Source: an uncultured Peptococcaceae bacterium (GTDB lineage Bacteria; Bacillota; Peptococcia; Peptococcales; Peptococcaceae). From it: DNA of 41,436 bases. The notes below the pieces were generated by a model that was not told the origin of the DNA, did no database searches, and saw only the letters and a list, made by a program, of their open reading frames with translations. Position 1 is the stretch's first letter. The number at the start of each line of letters is the position of its first letter. This document shows positions 1 to 7,858 of the stretch, piece after piece. The DNA is taken from assembly GCA_938044045.1 (NCBI GenBank), contig CALIQN010000023.1, positions 1 to 41,436 of the forward strand. The letters run 5' to 3'. The translations under genes and the position numbers were made by a program.

Positions 1-1
1 T

Positions 2-925
2 GTGAAAATCAAATCAGCAGAATTAACCGTGCCAAAGATTAAACAAATCGGTTATATCGTTCCAGAAGAGGAAAAATTCACCCTTTTGAGTCGTTTGCTT
101 GATATGATGGTACCTGATTTGGCAATGGTCTTTGGACGCACCAAACGCCGTGTTGATGAATTGACACGTGCCTTACAAAAACTTGGCTATCGTGCAGAGG
201 GCTTACATGGTGATTTGAGTCAGTACCAACGTGATAACGTTATGAATAAGTTCCGTGCCAATCAAATCAACGTCCTTGTGGCAACTGATGTTGCTGCCAG
301 AGGGCTTGATGTTAGTGGTGTCAGCCATGTCTTTAACTTTGACTTGCCACAAGATGCCGACAGCTATGTCCATCGTATTGGACGAACAGGGCGTGCAGGT
401 AACGAAGGCTTGGCGATGAGCTTTATCGTACCTCGTGAAAGAGGACACCTCAGCTATATTGAAAAAACGATTCGCACAACTTTAGAAATGGCGAGTATTC
501 CAACAGAAAAAGATACTTCTAAAAAACGCAATGAAATTCTTATCAGTAGTGTTGTTCGTGCGATTCAAGAAGGTACTTTGACTAATTATAAAGAAACAGC
601 TCAAGAGTTGATTGAAACCTATGGTGCTGAAGAGAGTCTTTCTGCAATGTTAAAGATTCTTGGTGGCAATACCAATCGTGAAAAAGAAGTGAGAAAAATC
701 AAACTCACCGCAGAACGTCCTGTATTTTCTAAACACCATGATAACTATGGCAAGAAGCGTGGTGGCAAGGGACGTGGCTTCTCTGGCGGTTTTTCCGGTG
801 GCGGTAAAAAATATCGTGACAATCGTGATAGCAGAGATAACCGTGATAGAGATAAGAATAAGAAATTTAATGGCAAAAAAGAATTTAAGAAAAAATTCTC
901 TCCTAAAAAAGATAAGTGGTCTTAA
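2..925 (+). CDS. DEAD-box RNA helicase, C-terminal part (5' end outside window)
   Basis: Only the second RecA-like domain and the tail of a DEAD-box ATP-dependent RNA helicase (CshA/DeaD type) are present. The Q motif, Walker A and DEAD box would lie upstream of base 1, so the gene is cut by the window edge and the GTG at base 2 is not a real start. Visible motifs are the domain-2 start around VFGRTKRRVDEL, GLHGDLSQ, motif V (VATDVAARGLDV) and motif VI (YVHRIGRTGRAG) with its arginine fingers. The last 60 or so residues form a basic, Gly-rich and RDNRD-repeat tail, typical of helicases that bind structured RNA. The role is probably RNA unwinding in ribosome assembly or mRNA decay. It ends 15 bases before the start of thiI. 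Confidence 0.93.
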   Translation: MKIKSAELTVPKIKQIGYIVPEEEKFTLLSRLLDMMVPDLAMVFGRTKRRVDELTRALQKLGYRAEGLHGDLSQYQRDNVMNKFRANQINVLVATDVAARGLDVSGVSHVFNFDLPQDADSYVHRIGRTGRAGNEGLAMSFIVPRERGHLSYIEKTIRTTLEMASIPTEKDTSKKRNEILISSVVRAIQEGTLTNYKETAQELIETYGAEESLSAMLKILGGNTNREKEVRKIKLTAERPVFSKHHDNYGKKRGGKGRGFSGGFSGGGKKYRDNRDSRDNRDRDKNKKFNGKKEFKKKFSPKKDKWS

Positions 926-939
926 AAGCAGGTGATAAG

Positions 940-2166
940 ATGTATGATCATATACTAGTACGTTATGGTGAATTAGCCTTAAAAGGCAAGAATAAAAAAG
1001 AATTTATCAAAACCCTCGTGCGTAACCTAAGAAAGCAAATCAAGCTAAAAGTTGGGGACTTGCCTACAGTAGAAGTAGAGCAAGGACGCCTCATTATTCA
1101 TTTGAATGGGATGGCACCAGAGGCGGTTTATGATGTCTTGGATCATACCTTTGGGTTAGTGTCTTACAGTCCTGTCAGAAGTAGCGAACTGGAAGAAGAG
1201 GCAATTATTGCTTCTGCCTTAGCGGAAATCAAAGCTTGGCAAGAAAAAGGTATGACCTTTCGTGTGAGTGTCAAACGTGCTAATAAGCAGTTTCCGACCC
1301 GCTCTATGGTGATGCAAACAAAAATCGCTAAGCGTATTTTAGAGGAATTACCAGACTTAGAGCCAAATTTATCAGAGTATGATTTAAACCTCCAAGTGGA
1401 CATTCGTTTCAATCATGCCTATATCTATGTCAAACGCTTCAAAGGCTTGGGTGGCTTACCTTTAGGCACTGGTGGTAGGGCGATGCTTCTTCTCTCTGGT
1501 GGTATTGATAGCCCTGTGGCAGGGTATTCTATCATGCGTCGTGGTGTGGTCATCGAGGCAATTCACTTCCACAGCTACCCTTATACTTCCAAGGAAGCAG
1601 AAGAAAAAGTGCTTAGCTTGGCAGAAAAAGTGGCAGCTTATGCGGGCTATATCAATGTTCACCTTGTACCTTTTACAGAAATACAGGAAGCTATTGAGCA
1701 AAGCTGTCATGAAAATTATCGTATTACCATCATGCGTCGTATCATGCTAAGAATCGCTGAGCGTATCGCGCACAGACGCCATGCGAAGGCTTTGATTACG
1801 GGGGATAATTTGGGACAAGTGGCAAGTCAAACGATGGAGAGTATCTTTACCATAAGTGGAGTGACGACAATGCCAATTTATCGTCCTTTGATTAGTTTTG
1901 ATAAGGTCGATATTATGAAGGTTGCCCAAGAAATTGATACTTATGATATTTCTATCCTACCTTATGCGGATTGCTGTACTGTCTTTGTACCAAAAGAACC
2001 AAAGACCAAGCCAAGAGTGGACATTGCCCAAAAAGATGAAGCGAGAATGGATTTGGAAGTTTTGATCGATGGTGCCATTGCGACAACGAAAAGCGTGAAG
2101 TGCTATGGTGATGGGCGAGCAAGAGAAGAAAAACGTTTTCTTGATGAAGAGGTAAATGATGGGTAA
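940..2166 (+). CDS. thiI: tRNA 4-thiouridine synthase ThiI
   Basis: ThiI adenylates U8 of tRNA and transfers sulfur to make 4-thiouridine; in many bacteria it also supplies sulfur for thiamine thiazole. The protein is 408 aa with an N-terminal ferredoxin-like/THUMP region (about 1-165) and a PP-loop pyrophosphatase domain with SGGIDSP at 186-192. DCCTVFVP near residue 345 carries the conserved catalytic Cys region. There is no C-terminal rhodanese domain, so it is the short Bacillus-type form. I chose ATG 940 (MYDHILVRYGELALKG, the family's usual start) with AGGTGA just upstream. An in-frame GTG at 916 lies inside the preceding helicase gene and lacks a ribosome binding site. A TPP-making gene (thiN) lies nearby. 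Confidence 0.95.
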   Translation: MYDHILVRYGELALKGKNKKEFIKTLVRNLRKQIKLKVGDLPTVEVEQGRLIIHLNGMAPEAVYDVLDHTFGLVSYSPVRSSELEEEAIIASALAEIKAWQEKGMTFRVSVKRANKQFPTRSMVMQTKIAKRILEELPDLEPNLSEYDLNLQVDIRFNHAYIYVKRFKGLGGLPLGTGGRAMLLLSGGIDSPVAGYSIMRRGVVIEAIHFHSYPYTSKEAEEKVLSLAEKVAAYAGYINVHLVPFTEIQEAIEQSCHENYRITIMRRIMLRIAERIAHRRHAKALITGDNLGQVASQTMESIFTISGVTTMPIYRPLISFDKVDIMKVAQEIDTYDISILPYADCCTVFVPKEPKTKPRVDIAQKDEARMDLEVLIDGAIATTKSVKCYGDGRAREEKRFLDEEVNDG

Positions 2167-2320
2167 AAATATTTACGAAACCCCACGCAATCATGCCAAG
2201 TGGCATACCCAAGGTAAGGATAAGGTGACAGAGACATTTTCTGCTCATTCAGATGATAAACAAGCGAAGCTTCAAATGCTTAAGGCAAGACTGGAAAAAA
2301 ATAAGAAAACGAAAGCATAA
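2159..2320 (+). CDS. small hypothetical protein (53 aa)
   Basis: A 53-codon ORF starts at ATG 2159, overlapping the last eight bases of thiI. AGAGG about eight bases upstream serves as ribosome binding site. The product is hydrophilic and strongly basic (about a quarter Lys/Arg), with no membrane segment and a predicted helical, charged C-terminus (KLQMLKARLEKNKKTKA). It stops directly before a strong rho-independent hairpin, which supports its being the last gene of the helicase-thiI unit. I do not recognise a family. Confidence 0.6.
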   Translation: MGKNIYETPRNHAKWHTQGKDKVTETFSAHSDDKQAKLQMLKARLEKNKKTKA

Positions 2321-2321
2321 A

Positions 2322-2355
2322 AAAACCTCCCTTTCGATAAGGGAGGGTTTTGTTT
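2322..2355 (+). terminator. rho-independent terminator after thiI unit
   Basis: The hairpin AACCTCCCTT / AAGGGAGGGTT has a TCGAT loop and is followed by TTTTGTTTG. It lies one base after the stop of the 53-aa ORF and ends the helicase-thiI transcript. Confidence 0.85.
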
Positions 2356-2369
2356 GATAAGAAAGAGTA

Positions 2370-2398
2370 TTGACAGGCTTATACCATGATGCTAAGCT
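2370..2398 (+). promoter_or_regulatory. putative sigma-A promoter for the small membrane protein genes
   Basis: A perfect TTGACA at 2370-2375, a 17-base spacer and TAAGCT at 2393-2398 preceded by TGC (extended -10). It sits between a terminator and the 35-aa membrane protein gene. The -10 is weak, so this is a prediction. Confidence 0.5.
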
Positions 2399-2452
2399 TA
2401 AAATAGCTAAAAAGATTAAATGAATGGTTTGACGAAGAAAGGAAGACTTGTC

Positions 2453-2560
2453 ATGGCAATTGGGCTTAGTACAGTTTTATTAGGTATTCTCAACATTTTA
2501 ATTTTAGCACTTTTAGGCGCTGGGACAATCTATCTTGTAAAAAACTTTAGAAAGTCTTAA
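2453..2560 (+). CDS. small single-pass membrane protein (35 aa)
   Basis: ATG 2453 is preceded by AAAGGAAG at a workable distance. The 35-residue product is almost wholly one transmembrane helix (LSTVLLGILNILILALLGAG) with a short basic end (KNFRKS), so the C-terminus probably faces the cytoplasm. It lies between its own promoter and a second small membrane protein 60 bases downstream. Such miniproteins are often missed by annotation. The family is unknown to me; small regulatory subunits or type I toxin-like peptides are possible, but nothing proves either. Confidence 0.55.
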   Translation: MAIGLSTVLLGILNILILALLGAGTIYLVKNFRKS

Positions 2561-2620
2561 AGCTTTGACCTTTGATAGTGCTAAGGTAACACTAGTAGCT
2601 GCGTTGGAGGAGGTTATCAG

Positions 2621-2764
2621 ATGAGTGGTTTATCTTATATATTTTATTCTATTTATCCTTTTATTGGCTTAGTGTTATTGGGGCTTCAAGTCTATTTGAT
2701 GTATATGTTCGCTAAATTTTTGATGAACCAGTCCAAGAGAAATGATAAAAATCAAAATCGTTAA
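2621..2764 (+). CDS. small single-pass membrane protein (47 aa)
   Basis: A strong ribosome binding site (GGAGGAGGT) precedes ATG 2621. The 47-aa product has one long hydrophobic segment (about residues 5-35, rich in Leu, Tyr and Met) and a hydrophilic Lys/Asn/Arg tail. It is followed by a clear terminator, so it probably forms a two-gene unit with the 35-aa membrane protein upstream. I do not recognise the family. Confidence 0.6.
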   Translation: MSGLSYIFYSIYPFIGLVLLGLQVYLMYMFAKFLMNQSKRNDKNQNR

Positions 2765-2810
2765 GAGATCATTCGATTCATAAGAAGACTAGCCTTTAAA
2801 AGCAAAAACA

Positions 2811-2844
2811 AAAAAGACAATAACTAAGCGTTATTGTCTTTTTT
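2811..2844 (+). terminator. rho-independent terminator
   Basis: The stem AAAAAGACAATAAC / GTTATTGTCTTTTT has a five-base loop (TAAGC) and a following T run. It ends the unit of two small membrane proteins. Confidence 0.85.
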
Positions 2845-2892
2845 GTTTTTTTAAAAATGCTGTAATTAGCTTAGTTTCTTTTGGGATAAAAG

Positions 2893-2922
2893 TTGCCTAG
2901 TGCCCAAAGGTTTGTATATAAT
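2893..2922 (+). promoter_or_regulatory. promoter of the thiN-hydF-trkAH run
   Basis: TTGCCT at 2893-2898, an 18-base spacer and a perfect TATAAT at 2917-2922. Transcription would start near 2929, which rules out in-frame start codons at 2900 and 2921 for the next gene and points to ATG 2957. Confidence 0.65.
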
Positions 2923-2956
2923 GGGAGAAATCCTGAAAGAAGTGAGGTGGCAAAGG

Positions 2957-3328
2957 ATGCGACGAGTATTTGGCGGGCTAGGCTTTCTTTTGATGCTTAC
3001 CCTCATAGGTGCCTTTATGCTCAAAAAATTGAAACAAAAAAAATACTATGTGCTTATAGAAAATAAGCTGCAAAGTCCTGTCATTTTTGATCTTATTTGT
3101 AATGGTCAAGGCGAGCGGGTGAAGTTAGGTTCTCAAGAGCTTATAATAAGAGAATATCCTAATTATCGCCTAAGGGAAGATCTTGTGATGGACGTTAAGG
3201 TGCTAGAGGGTAGAACGCCACATAAAAGAGTGATTGTACAAAAGGATGAACCTAGTTATTACTTGAAGGGTGCTTTTGTCTATTACGATGGTGGTTATCC
3301 TGACTTGCGTCTAAGGAGGGAAGGGTAG
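2957..3328 (+). CDS. membrane-anchored hypothetical protein
   Basis: The 123-aa protein has an N-terminal basic stretch and one transmembrane helix (about residues 5-21, VFGGLGFLLMLTLIGAF) followed by KKLKQKK. The remaining 90 residues are probably mostly beta-strand and end in LRLRREG. ATG 2957 has GAGGTGG six bases upstream and lies after the predicted transcription start; earlier in-frame starts overlap the promoter. The stop overlaps the GTG start of thiN by one base, so the two are translationally coupled. I do not recognise a domain. Confidence 0.75.
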   Translation: MRRVFGGLGFLLMLTLIGAFMLKKLKQKKYYVLIENKLQSPVIFDLICNGQGERVKLGSQELIIREYPNYRLREDLVMDVKVLEGRTPHKRVIVQKDEPSYYLKGAFVYYDGGYPDLRLRREG

Positions 3329-3996
3329 TGCTCAAGCAATTTTTAGATAAAGAGGTGGCCATTTTAGTGGTGGCTGGTATACCGCCAAGAGCACCTTTTT
3401 TGCGAGCGCTTTTACAAAAGCTTGATTATCAAAGACTCTATGCTGCTGATGGTGGAGCAAACATCTTAAAAGAAGTGGATGTTTTACCTGATGTGATTGT
3501 AGGGGATTTGGACTCTATTAGTGGGGATTCAAAGGCGTATTATAGGGATAAGGGGGTTAGACTTGAGACCTTTCCTAGGGAAAAGGATTTTTCGGATACG
3601 GAGTTGGCGCTAGAGTATTTATTAAAAGAAGGACAAAAAGAAGTCATCGTCCTTGGTGCCCTAGGTGGTAGGGCTGACCATCATTTGGCCAATACGTTTT
3701 TACTCCCTGCTTTTGGTCGGCGAGGGATGAATTTACACCTTTTAGATGAGTTCAATTTGATTTCCTATATCAAAAAGGGAGAGTATCTTATCCCTCAAGT
3801 AGAAGATGCGTATCTCAGTTTTTTTGCCCTTGGAGACGCGGGGCTTTCTTTGAGCTTGGAGGGGGTTAAGTATCCTTTGAGCAAAAAACAACTGCCTTTT
3901 GGTTCTAGCTTGTGCTTGAGCAATCGCTTTACGGAAGAATGTGCTAAAATAGAGGTTTTTGATGGCGATGGTTATGTGGTATTAAGTAAGGAGTGA
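3328..3996 (+). CDS. thiN: thiamine pyrophosphokinase
   Basis: This enzyme transfers pyrophosphate from ATP to thiamine, giving thiamine diphosphate. The 222-aa length fits the family. Diagnostic motifs are ADGGAN (40-45), GDLDSI (59-64, metal/nucleotide-binding Asp residues), KDFSDTE (86-92) and GALGGRADHHLAN (around 113-125). The start is GTG 3328 with AAGGAGG eight bases upstream, overlapping the previous stop. In most Firmicutes thiN sits near rpe/rsgA; here it lies in a mixed operon with hydF and trkAH. I saw no thiamine riboswitch upstream, as expected for a salvage kinase. Confidence 0.92.
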   Translation: MLKQFLDKEVAILVVAGIPPRAPFLRALLQKLDYQRLYAADGGANILKEVDVLPDVIVGDLDSISGDSKAYYRDKGVRLETFPREKDFSDTELALEYLLKEGQKEVIVLGALGGRADHHLANTFLLPAFGRRGMNLHLLDEFNLISYIKKGEYLIPQVEDAYLSFFALGDAGLSLSLEGVKYPLSKKQLPFGSSLCLSNRFTEECAKIEVFDGDGYVVLSKE

Positions 3997-4001
3997 GGAA
4001 A

Positions 4002-4352
4002 ATGAAGTTTGTATTTCATGTGGATGAGGTTTGTCGTTGGCAAGTTGCCCTTAGCAGTATCAAAAATACAGTACGTTATTTAAAAGAACATCAATTGCCA
4101 ATAGTGATTGATGTTGTGACCAATAGCGAGGCTGTCCAGGTACTTGTGCCAGATGTCGCTGAAACCAAGGGTTTCTTAGAGACTTTTAATACGCTCTTTA
4201 CTGATGGGGTACATGTTTTGGCTTGTCAGAATGCCCTTGATGCCAGTGGTTTGGCAAAAGAGAATCTTTTGGCACAAGTGGAAGTGGTGCCGGCGAGTAT
4301 GATTCATTTAGCTGTGCGTCAAAGTGAGGGTTATGCGTATATTCGTCCTTAG
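4002..4352 (+). CDS. DsrE-family protein
   Basis: The 116-aa cytosolic protein has the DsrE/F-like alpha/beta fold pattern: FVFHVDE at the start, a PIVIDVVTNSEAVQVLV strand-turn, GVHVLACQNAL in the middle and an EVVPASMIHLAVRQSEGYAYIRP end, as in small sulfur-relay and related DsrE proteins. One Cys (in VLACQNAL) is at the position often used for sulfur binding. ATG 4002 has GGAGTGAGG just upstream; a GTG at 3993 overlaps thiN and is less likely. It lies between thiN and hydF. The substrate is unknown; a sulfur-handling role is only inferred. Confidence 0.82.
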   Translation: MKFVFHVDEVCRWQVALSSIKNTVRYLKEHQLPIVIDVVTNSEAVQVLVPDVAETKGFLETFNTLFTDGVHVLACQNALDASGLAKENLLAQVEVVPASMIHLAVRQSEGYAYIRP

Positions 4353-4379
4353 TCAGCACTAAGAGGTGGAGGAATAGAG

Positions 4380-5591
4380 ATGAGTAATTTAAATATGGTA
4401 CCAAGTGGCGAGAGGATAAAGATTGCTATCTTTGGTAAACGCAATGCAGGAAAATCCTCTTTAATCAATGCTTTAACCAATCAAGACTTGGCAATTGTTT
4501 CACCCGTTTTGGGGACAACAACAGACCCTGTAGAAAAAAATATGGAACTCTTGCCTTTAGGGGCAGTGACCTTGGTCGATACCCCAGGGATTGATGATAC
4601 AGGGGACTTGGGGCAATTGCGTGTGGAAAAGGCTTACCAATGGTTGGATAAGTCGGATATTGTGCTTTTGGTACTTGATAGTAGAGAAGAGATGGACGAA
4701 ATGGAGTTGGCGCTCCTTTCTTTGATAAAACAACGAGGCTTGCCTTATCTTTTGGTCTGGAACAAAAAAGACTTACTAGAAGAGTCAGTTTTGCCTAAAA
4801 AAGAGGGCATCTATGTCAGTGCTGAAACCAAAGAAGGCATAGAAGAACTTAAAGAAGCTTTAGGCAAGTTTGAACAAGCCAAAAAAAGTGATGACCTTTT
4901 GAGTGGGGTATCCTATCTTAAAAAGAAGATTGTGTTGGTCATTCCCATTGATAAGGCAGCTCCTAAAGGGCGTATTATTCATCCCCAACAACAAGCCATC
5001 AGGGCAGCTTTGGATAGAGATCTTATCAGTGTCGTTTTAACTCCGCAAAAATTAGCCTCTTATCTTGAAACAAACCAAGATACCGATCTTGTGATTTGTG
5101 ATAGTCAGGTCTTTAAAGAAGTCAGTGCTCTTGTACCGGAAGAGATTCCATTGACTTCCTTTTCGATCTTGATGGCAAGGTATCGTGGTGACTTTAAAAC
5201 TTTGATTGAAGGTGTTTTGGGGATTGAACACTTAAAAGATGGGGATACGATCTTGATTGCTGAGGGCTGTACCCATCACAGACAGTGTGAGGATATTGGT
5301 ACAGTGAAATTACCAAGATGGATTCAAGCTTACAACAAAAAAACACTAAACTTTGCTTTTACCAGTGGGGGCACCTTTCCAAAAGATTTGTCAGACTATG
5401 CCTTGGTCGTACATTGTGGCGGTTGCATGCTTGGACGAGCAGAGTTAATCTCACGTATTGGGGTAGCAAAGTCAAAGGGTGTACCAATGACCAATTATGG
5501 CGTATTGATTGCTTATATGAATGGGATACTCAAGCGTACGCTAAGCCCTTTTGAAGAGGTGCGTGACTTGCGAGAAAGGATAAACCAATGA
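4380..5591 (+). CDS. hydF: [FeFe] hydrogenase H-cluster maturation GTPase HydF
   Basis: HydF is the scaffold GTPase on which HydE and HydG assemble the 2Fe subcluster before transfer to the hydrogenase. The 403-aa protein shows G1 GKRNAGKSS (19-27), a G2 region TTTDP (46-50), G3 DTPG (67-70) and G4 NKKD (128-131). In the C-terminal cluster domain, C297-x-H299 and H345-C346-xx-C349 match the HydF iron-sulfur ligand pattern. ATG 4380 follows GGTGGAGGA. Its stop overlaps the next start (ATGA). The likely client hydrogenase is encoded at 25076-26605, 20 kb away; hydE and hydG are not in the window. Confidence 0.96.
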   Translation: MSNLNMVPSGERIKIAIFGKRNAGKSSLINALTNQDLAIVSPVLGTTTDPVEKNMELLPLGAVTLVDTPGIDDTGDLGQLRVEKAYQWLDKSDIVLLVLDSREEMDEMELALLSLIKQRGLPYLLVWNKKDLLEESVLPKKEGIYVSAETKEGIEELKEALGKFEQAKKSDDLLSGVSYLKKKIVLVIPIDKAAPKGRIIHPQQQAIRAALDRDLISVVLTPQKLASYLETNQDTDLVICDSQVFKEVSALVPEEIPLTSFSILMARYRGDFKTLIEGVLGIEHLKDGDTILIAEGCTHHRQCEDIGTVKLPRWIQAYNKKTLNFAFTSGGTFPKDLSDYALVVHCGGCMLGRAELISRIGVAKSKGVPMTNYGVLIAYMNGILKRTLSPFEEVRDLRERINQ

Positions 5592-6151
5592 TTTTATATT
5601 TTAAACCTAAATGGGGAGACAAGCTAAAAGCAGCTCAATTTGAAGAAATAGTAGAGAGACTTTCTTTAGAAGTGAATTTTCTCAATGAACAAGACTTGGA
5701 AGAAACTGTAGAAAACTTGCTTTTGGGTCATCGTGGTCAATCAGAGGGGTCATGTCATGCTTGTGATGGCTTTGTCCTCTTTGACCTTGAAGATGAGGTT
5801 CTAGATGCGCTACTTGGTTTAATGCGTGAAGAGGGCTTAAGACTGCCTTTAAAGGCACGTACTACGCCAAGCAATGTCAAGTGGTCTTTAGAAGAATTAA
5901 TTGGTCATGTCAGTGAAGAAGCAGAGGTCATGCAAGCTTTACACAAACTCCATCAGCTGGTGAGTGCAACAGATGAATTTACCAAAGAGCCACGTTATCA
6001 AGAAGACGCTTGGCAAGCCTTTGAAGCAGAAAGAGAAAAAGCCAAGGCACATTTGGATAAGATTGGTCAAGAAGAGATAAGCTTAGAGGAGACTTTGGCG
6101 CTGACAGAGCGCTTTAATCAAGCAGTCTTAGCACTCATTGGTGAGGTATAA
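5588..6151 (+). CDS. DUF3783-domain protein
   Basis: The 187-aa acidic cytosolic protein starts inside the hydF stop codon (ATGA overlap), so the two are translationally coupled. Residues about 60-115 match my memory of DUF3783: a loop with FVLFDL, a helix EVLDALLGLMREEGL, then LPLKARTTPSNVKWSLEELIGHVSEEAEVM, where the K-x-T-x-x-N-x-x-W core is the family hallmark. A Cys pair (CHAC, about 56-59) precedes it. The C-terminal third is a charged helical region. Coupling to hydF suggests a part in hydrogenase maturation or regulation, but no function is established. Confidence 0.75.
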   Translation: MILYFKPKWGDKLKAAQFEEIVERLSLEVNFLNEQDLEETVENLLLGHRGQSEGSCHACDGFVLFDLEDEVLDALLGLMREEGLRLPLKARTTPSNVKWSLEELIGHVSEEAEVMQALHKLHQLVSATDEFTKEPRYQEDAWQAFEAEREKAKAHLDKIGQEEISLEETLALTERFNQAVLALIGEV

Positions 6152-6155
6152 GAAG

Positions 6156-7841
6156 ATGAAAAAGCTGGTTAGGCGTGAAGAGACCATCTTAGAGAAACAA
6201 GCACAGGCTTTGGCAGAAATAAAAGAGAGATTAAGAGAGGGAAAGTATCATAAAGAGAAGCCCTATCTCAAGCTAAATCCTTTTTTAATTGCGCCACTTA
6301 GTCTCTTACTTGCCTTTGAAAGCGAAGAGGAGTGTGCGTATCATATTGTAGTCAATGGGGATTTTTTCTTTCAAGAAGAGGCAAAAACAAGAAATCATGC
6401 CTTTATTCTTTGGGGGTTAAAGCCAGATAGTGATAATGTCATCAAGCTTTCTTTAGAGGGCAAAGAGGATACCCTAGTACATGTTAGGACAGAGGCTATT
6501 GATAATCTTGTACCCTTAACCCTTCAGGGTAAGGGATGGGGAAAGGTACTCTTTTTACCGCTAGATGGCTACCATTATCCTCAAGTCTATGATGAAAATA
6601 AAGAGGTGCGTTATCTGCTTTCAGAACGTGTCTCCCATCATTTTGAACCTTTGGAAAATGGCCATTTCTTTGTGGGCGCTCCTCAAAGACAGTTACCGCC
6701 TTTTGAGTCGGTTGATCTATGGGAGATGGATTTTAGTGGTTTTGTGCATAAGGTCATCCATCTGCCAAGTGGAGCAAGTGGTGGTTTTACTGCTTTAGAT
6801 GAAGAGACTTTGGTGGCAATCACTGAGGCGAGTCATCAAGGGACAGTAGCAGATGCGATAATCTGGCTCGATAGGGAAAGTGGTGAGGTACTAAAGACCA
6901 TCTTTTTAAAAACAGTATTAAAGATGAGACGAAGTGATGTGCCTTTACAGACGGGTAGTGACTGGTGTCGTGCGATAGAAATCAAAAAAGATGGTCAAAA
7001 AAGGGAACTTTATGTCATTACCAGCCATATTCCAAGTGTTTTAGTCTATGATTATGAGGGCAATTTTTTGCGTGGCGTCATTAAGGAAAGTTTGGCTCAT
7101 CTTGTGTGGGATGTGTCAAAATGGCGTCTAATCGAAGATAAGAAATTACTGACTTTGCTTGAAGAAAAAGACCAATTTTTTGCCTTAGTAGAGGTATTAG
7201 CATCTTCGCCAGAGGAGGGCTATCTTGCCTTACAAAGTCTCACCCAAGGTTATCAGTTTAATCGCTTAGAAGAGGGAAAAAACTTTTTGGCCCTTCATCA
7301 AGGGGCTTATGGGGAATGTAAGGTGGCACCTTTTGGGGATGAGGCTTGTAGCAGTAAGCGGGTGTGTTTCTCCCAAAAAACATATCAAAGTAGTTATGCC
7401 TTTCCTTTGGCAAGTTATGGTTCGTATCAAGTAGAAGAGGGCGATTTTTCCTTTTTGTGTCCGTTAGATCAAGGTGAGGTCTTGGGGCAGCTAAGTGCGC
7501 AACCAGAGCTTGATGTCGTCTTTCCTATCACAGAAGAAGAGGGCTTAGATGAAGCAATAGGGCTCAACCTTTGGCAAGATGGGGAAAGGCTTTACCTAAG
7601 AGGTGAGTTTTATCAAGGGGATGCCGTTGTCCTAGAGCTAATTGGTGAAACAGAAACCAAATATTATTATCTAGAAGCCAGCCTAACCCCTAAAGGGCGT
7701 TCCTGGTTTGGTGGACAAGGTAAGGGTCCAGAGCGAACGCTCCATTGGATTTTACCTTTAAATGCGTTACAAGGGACTTATCACGTCAACTTGTTGGTAG
7801 ATGAGGTGCGCTACCATACAGATTATCAACTAGAGTTATAA
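6156..7841 (+). CDS. arylsulfotransferase (AssT)-like protein, probably catalytically inactive
   Basis: The 561-aa protein resembles anaerobe arylsulfate sulfotransferases in layout. It has an N-terminal beta domain opened by KLNPFLIAPLSLLLAFES, then a propeller with ENGHFFVGA (about 167-175), DLWEMDFSGFVHKV (187-200) and a DWxx...SHxPSVLVYDY stretch (269-300). At places where AssT proteins carry catalytic His/Arg (family patterns such as HHD, DWxHxNS and RHQ, recalled from memory) this one reads ASG, DWCRAIE and SHIP. There is no signal peptide; the N-terminus is a charged helix, whereas classical AssT is exported. ATG 6156 is preceded by GAGG. It is embedded between hydF/DUF3783 and trkA. 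The AssT relation is moderately sure, the loss of activity an inference. Confidence 0.5.
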   Translation: MKKLVRREETILEKQAQALAEIKERLREGKYHKEKPYLKLNPFLIAPLSLLLAFESEEECAYHIVVNGDFFFQEEAKTRNHAFILWGLKPDSDNVIKLSLEGKEDTLVHVRTEAIDNLVPLTLQGKGWGKVLFLPLDGYHYPQVYDENKEVRYLLSERVSHHFEPLENGHFFVGAPQRQLPPFESVDLWEMDFSGFVHKVIHLPSGASGGFTALDEETLVAITEASHQGTVADAIIWLDRESGEVLKTIFLKTVLKMRRSDVPLQTGSDWCRAIEIKKDGQKRELYVITSHIPSVLVYDYEGNFLRGVIKESLAHLVWDVSKWRLIEDKKLLTLLEEKDQFFALVEVLASSPEEGYLALQSLTQGYQFNRLEEGKNFLALHQGAYGECKVAPFGDEACSSKRVCFSQKTYQSSYAFPLASYGSYQVEEGDFSFLCPLDQGEVLGQLSAQPELDVVFPITEEEGLDEAIGLNLWQDGERLYLRGEFYQGDAVVLELIGETETKYYYLEASLTPKGRSWFGGQGKGPERTLHWILPLNALQGTYHVNLLVDEVRYHTDYQLEL

Positions 7842-7858
7842 AACATTGGGAGGATAAA

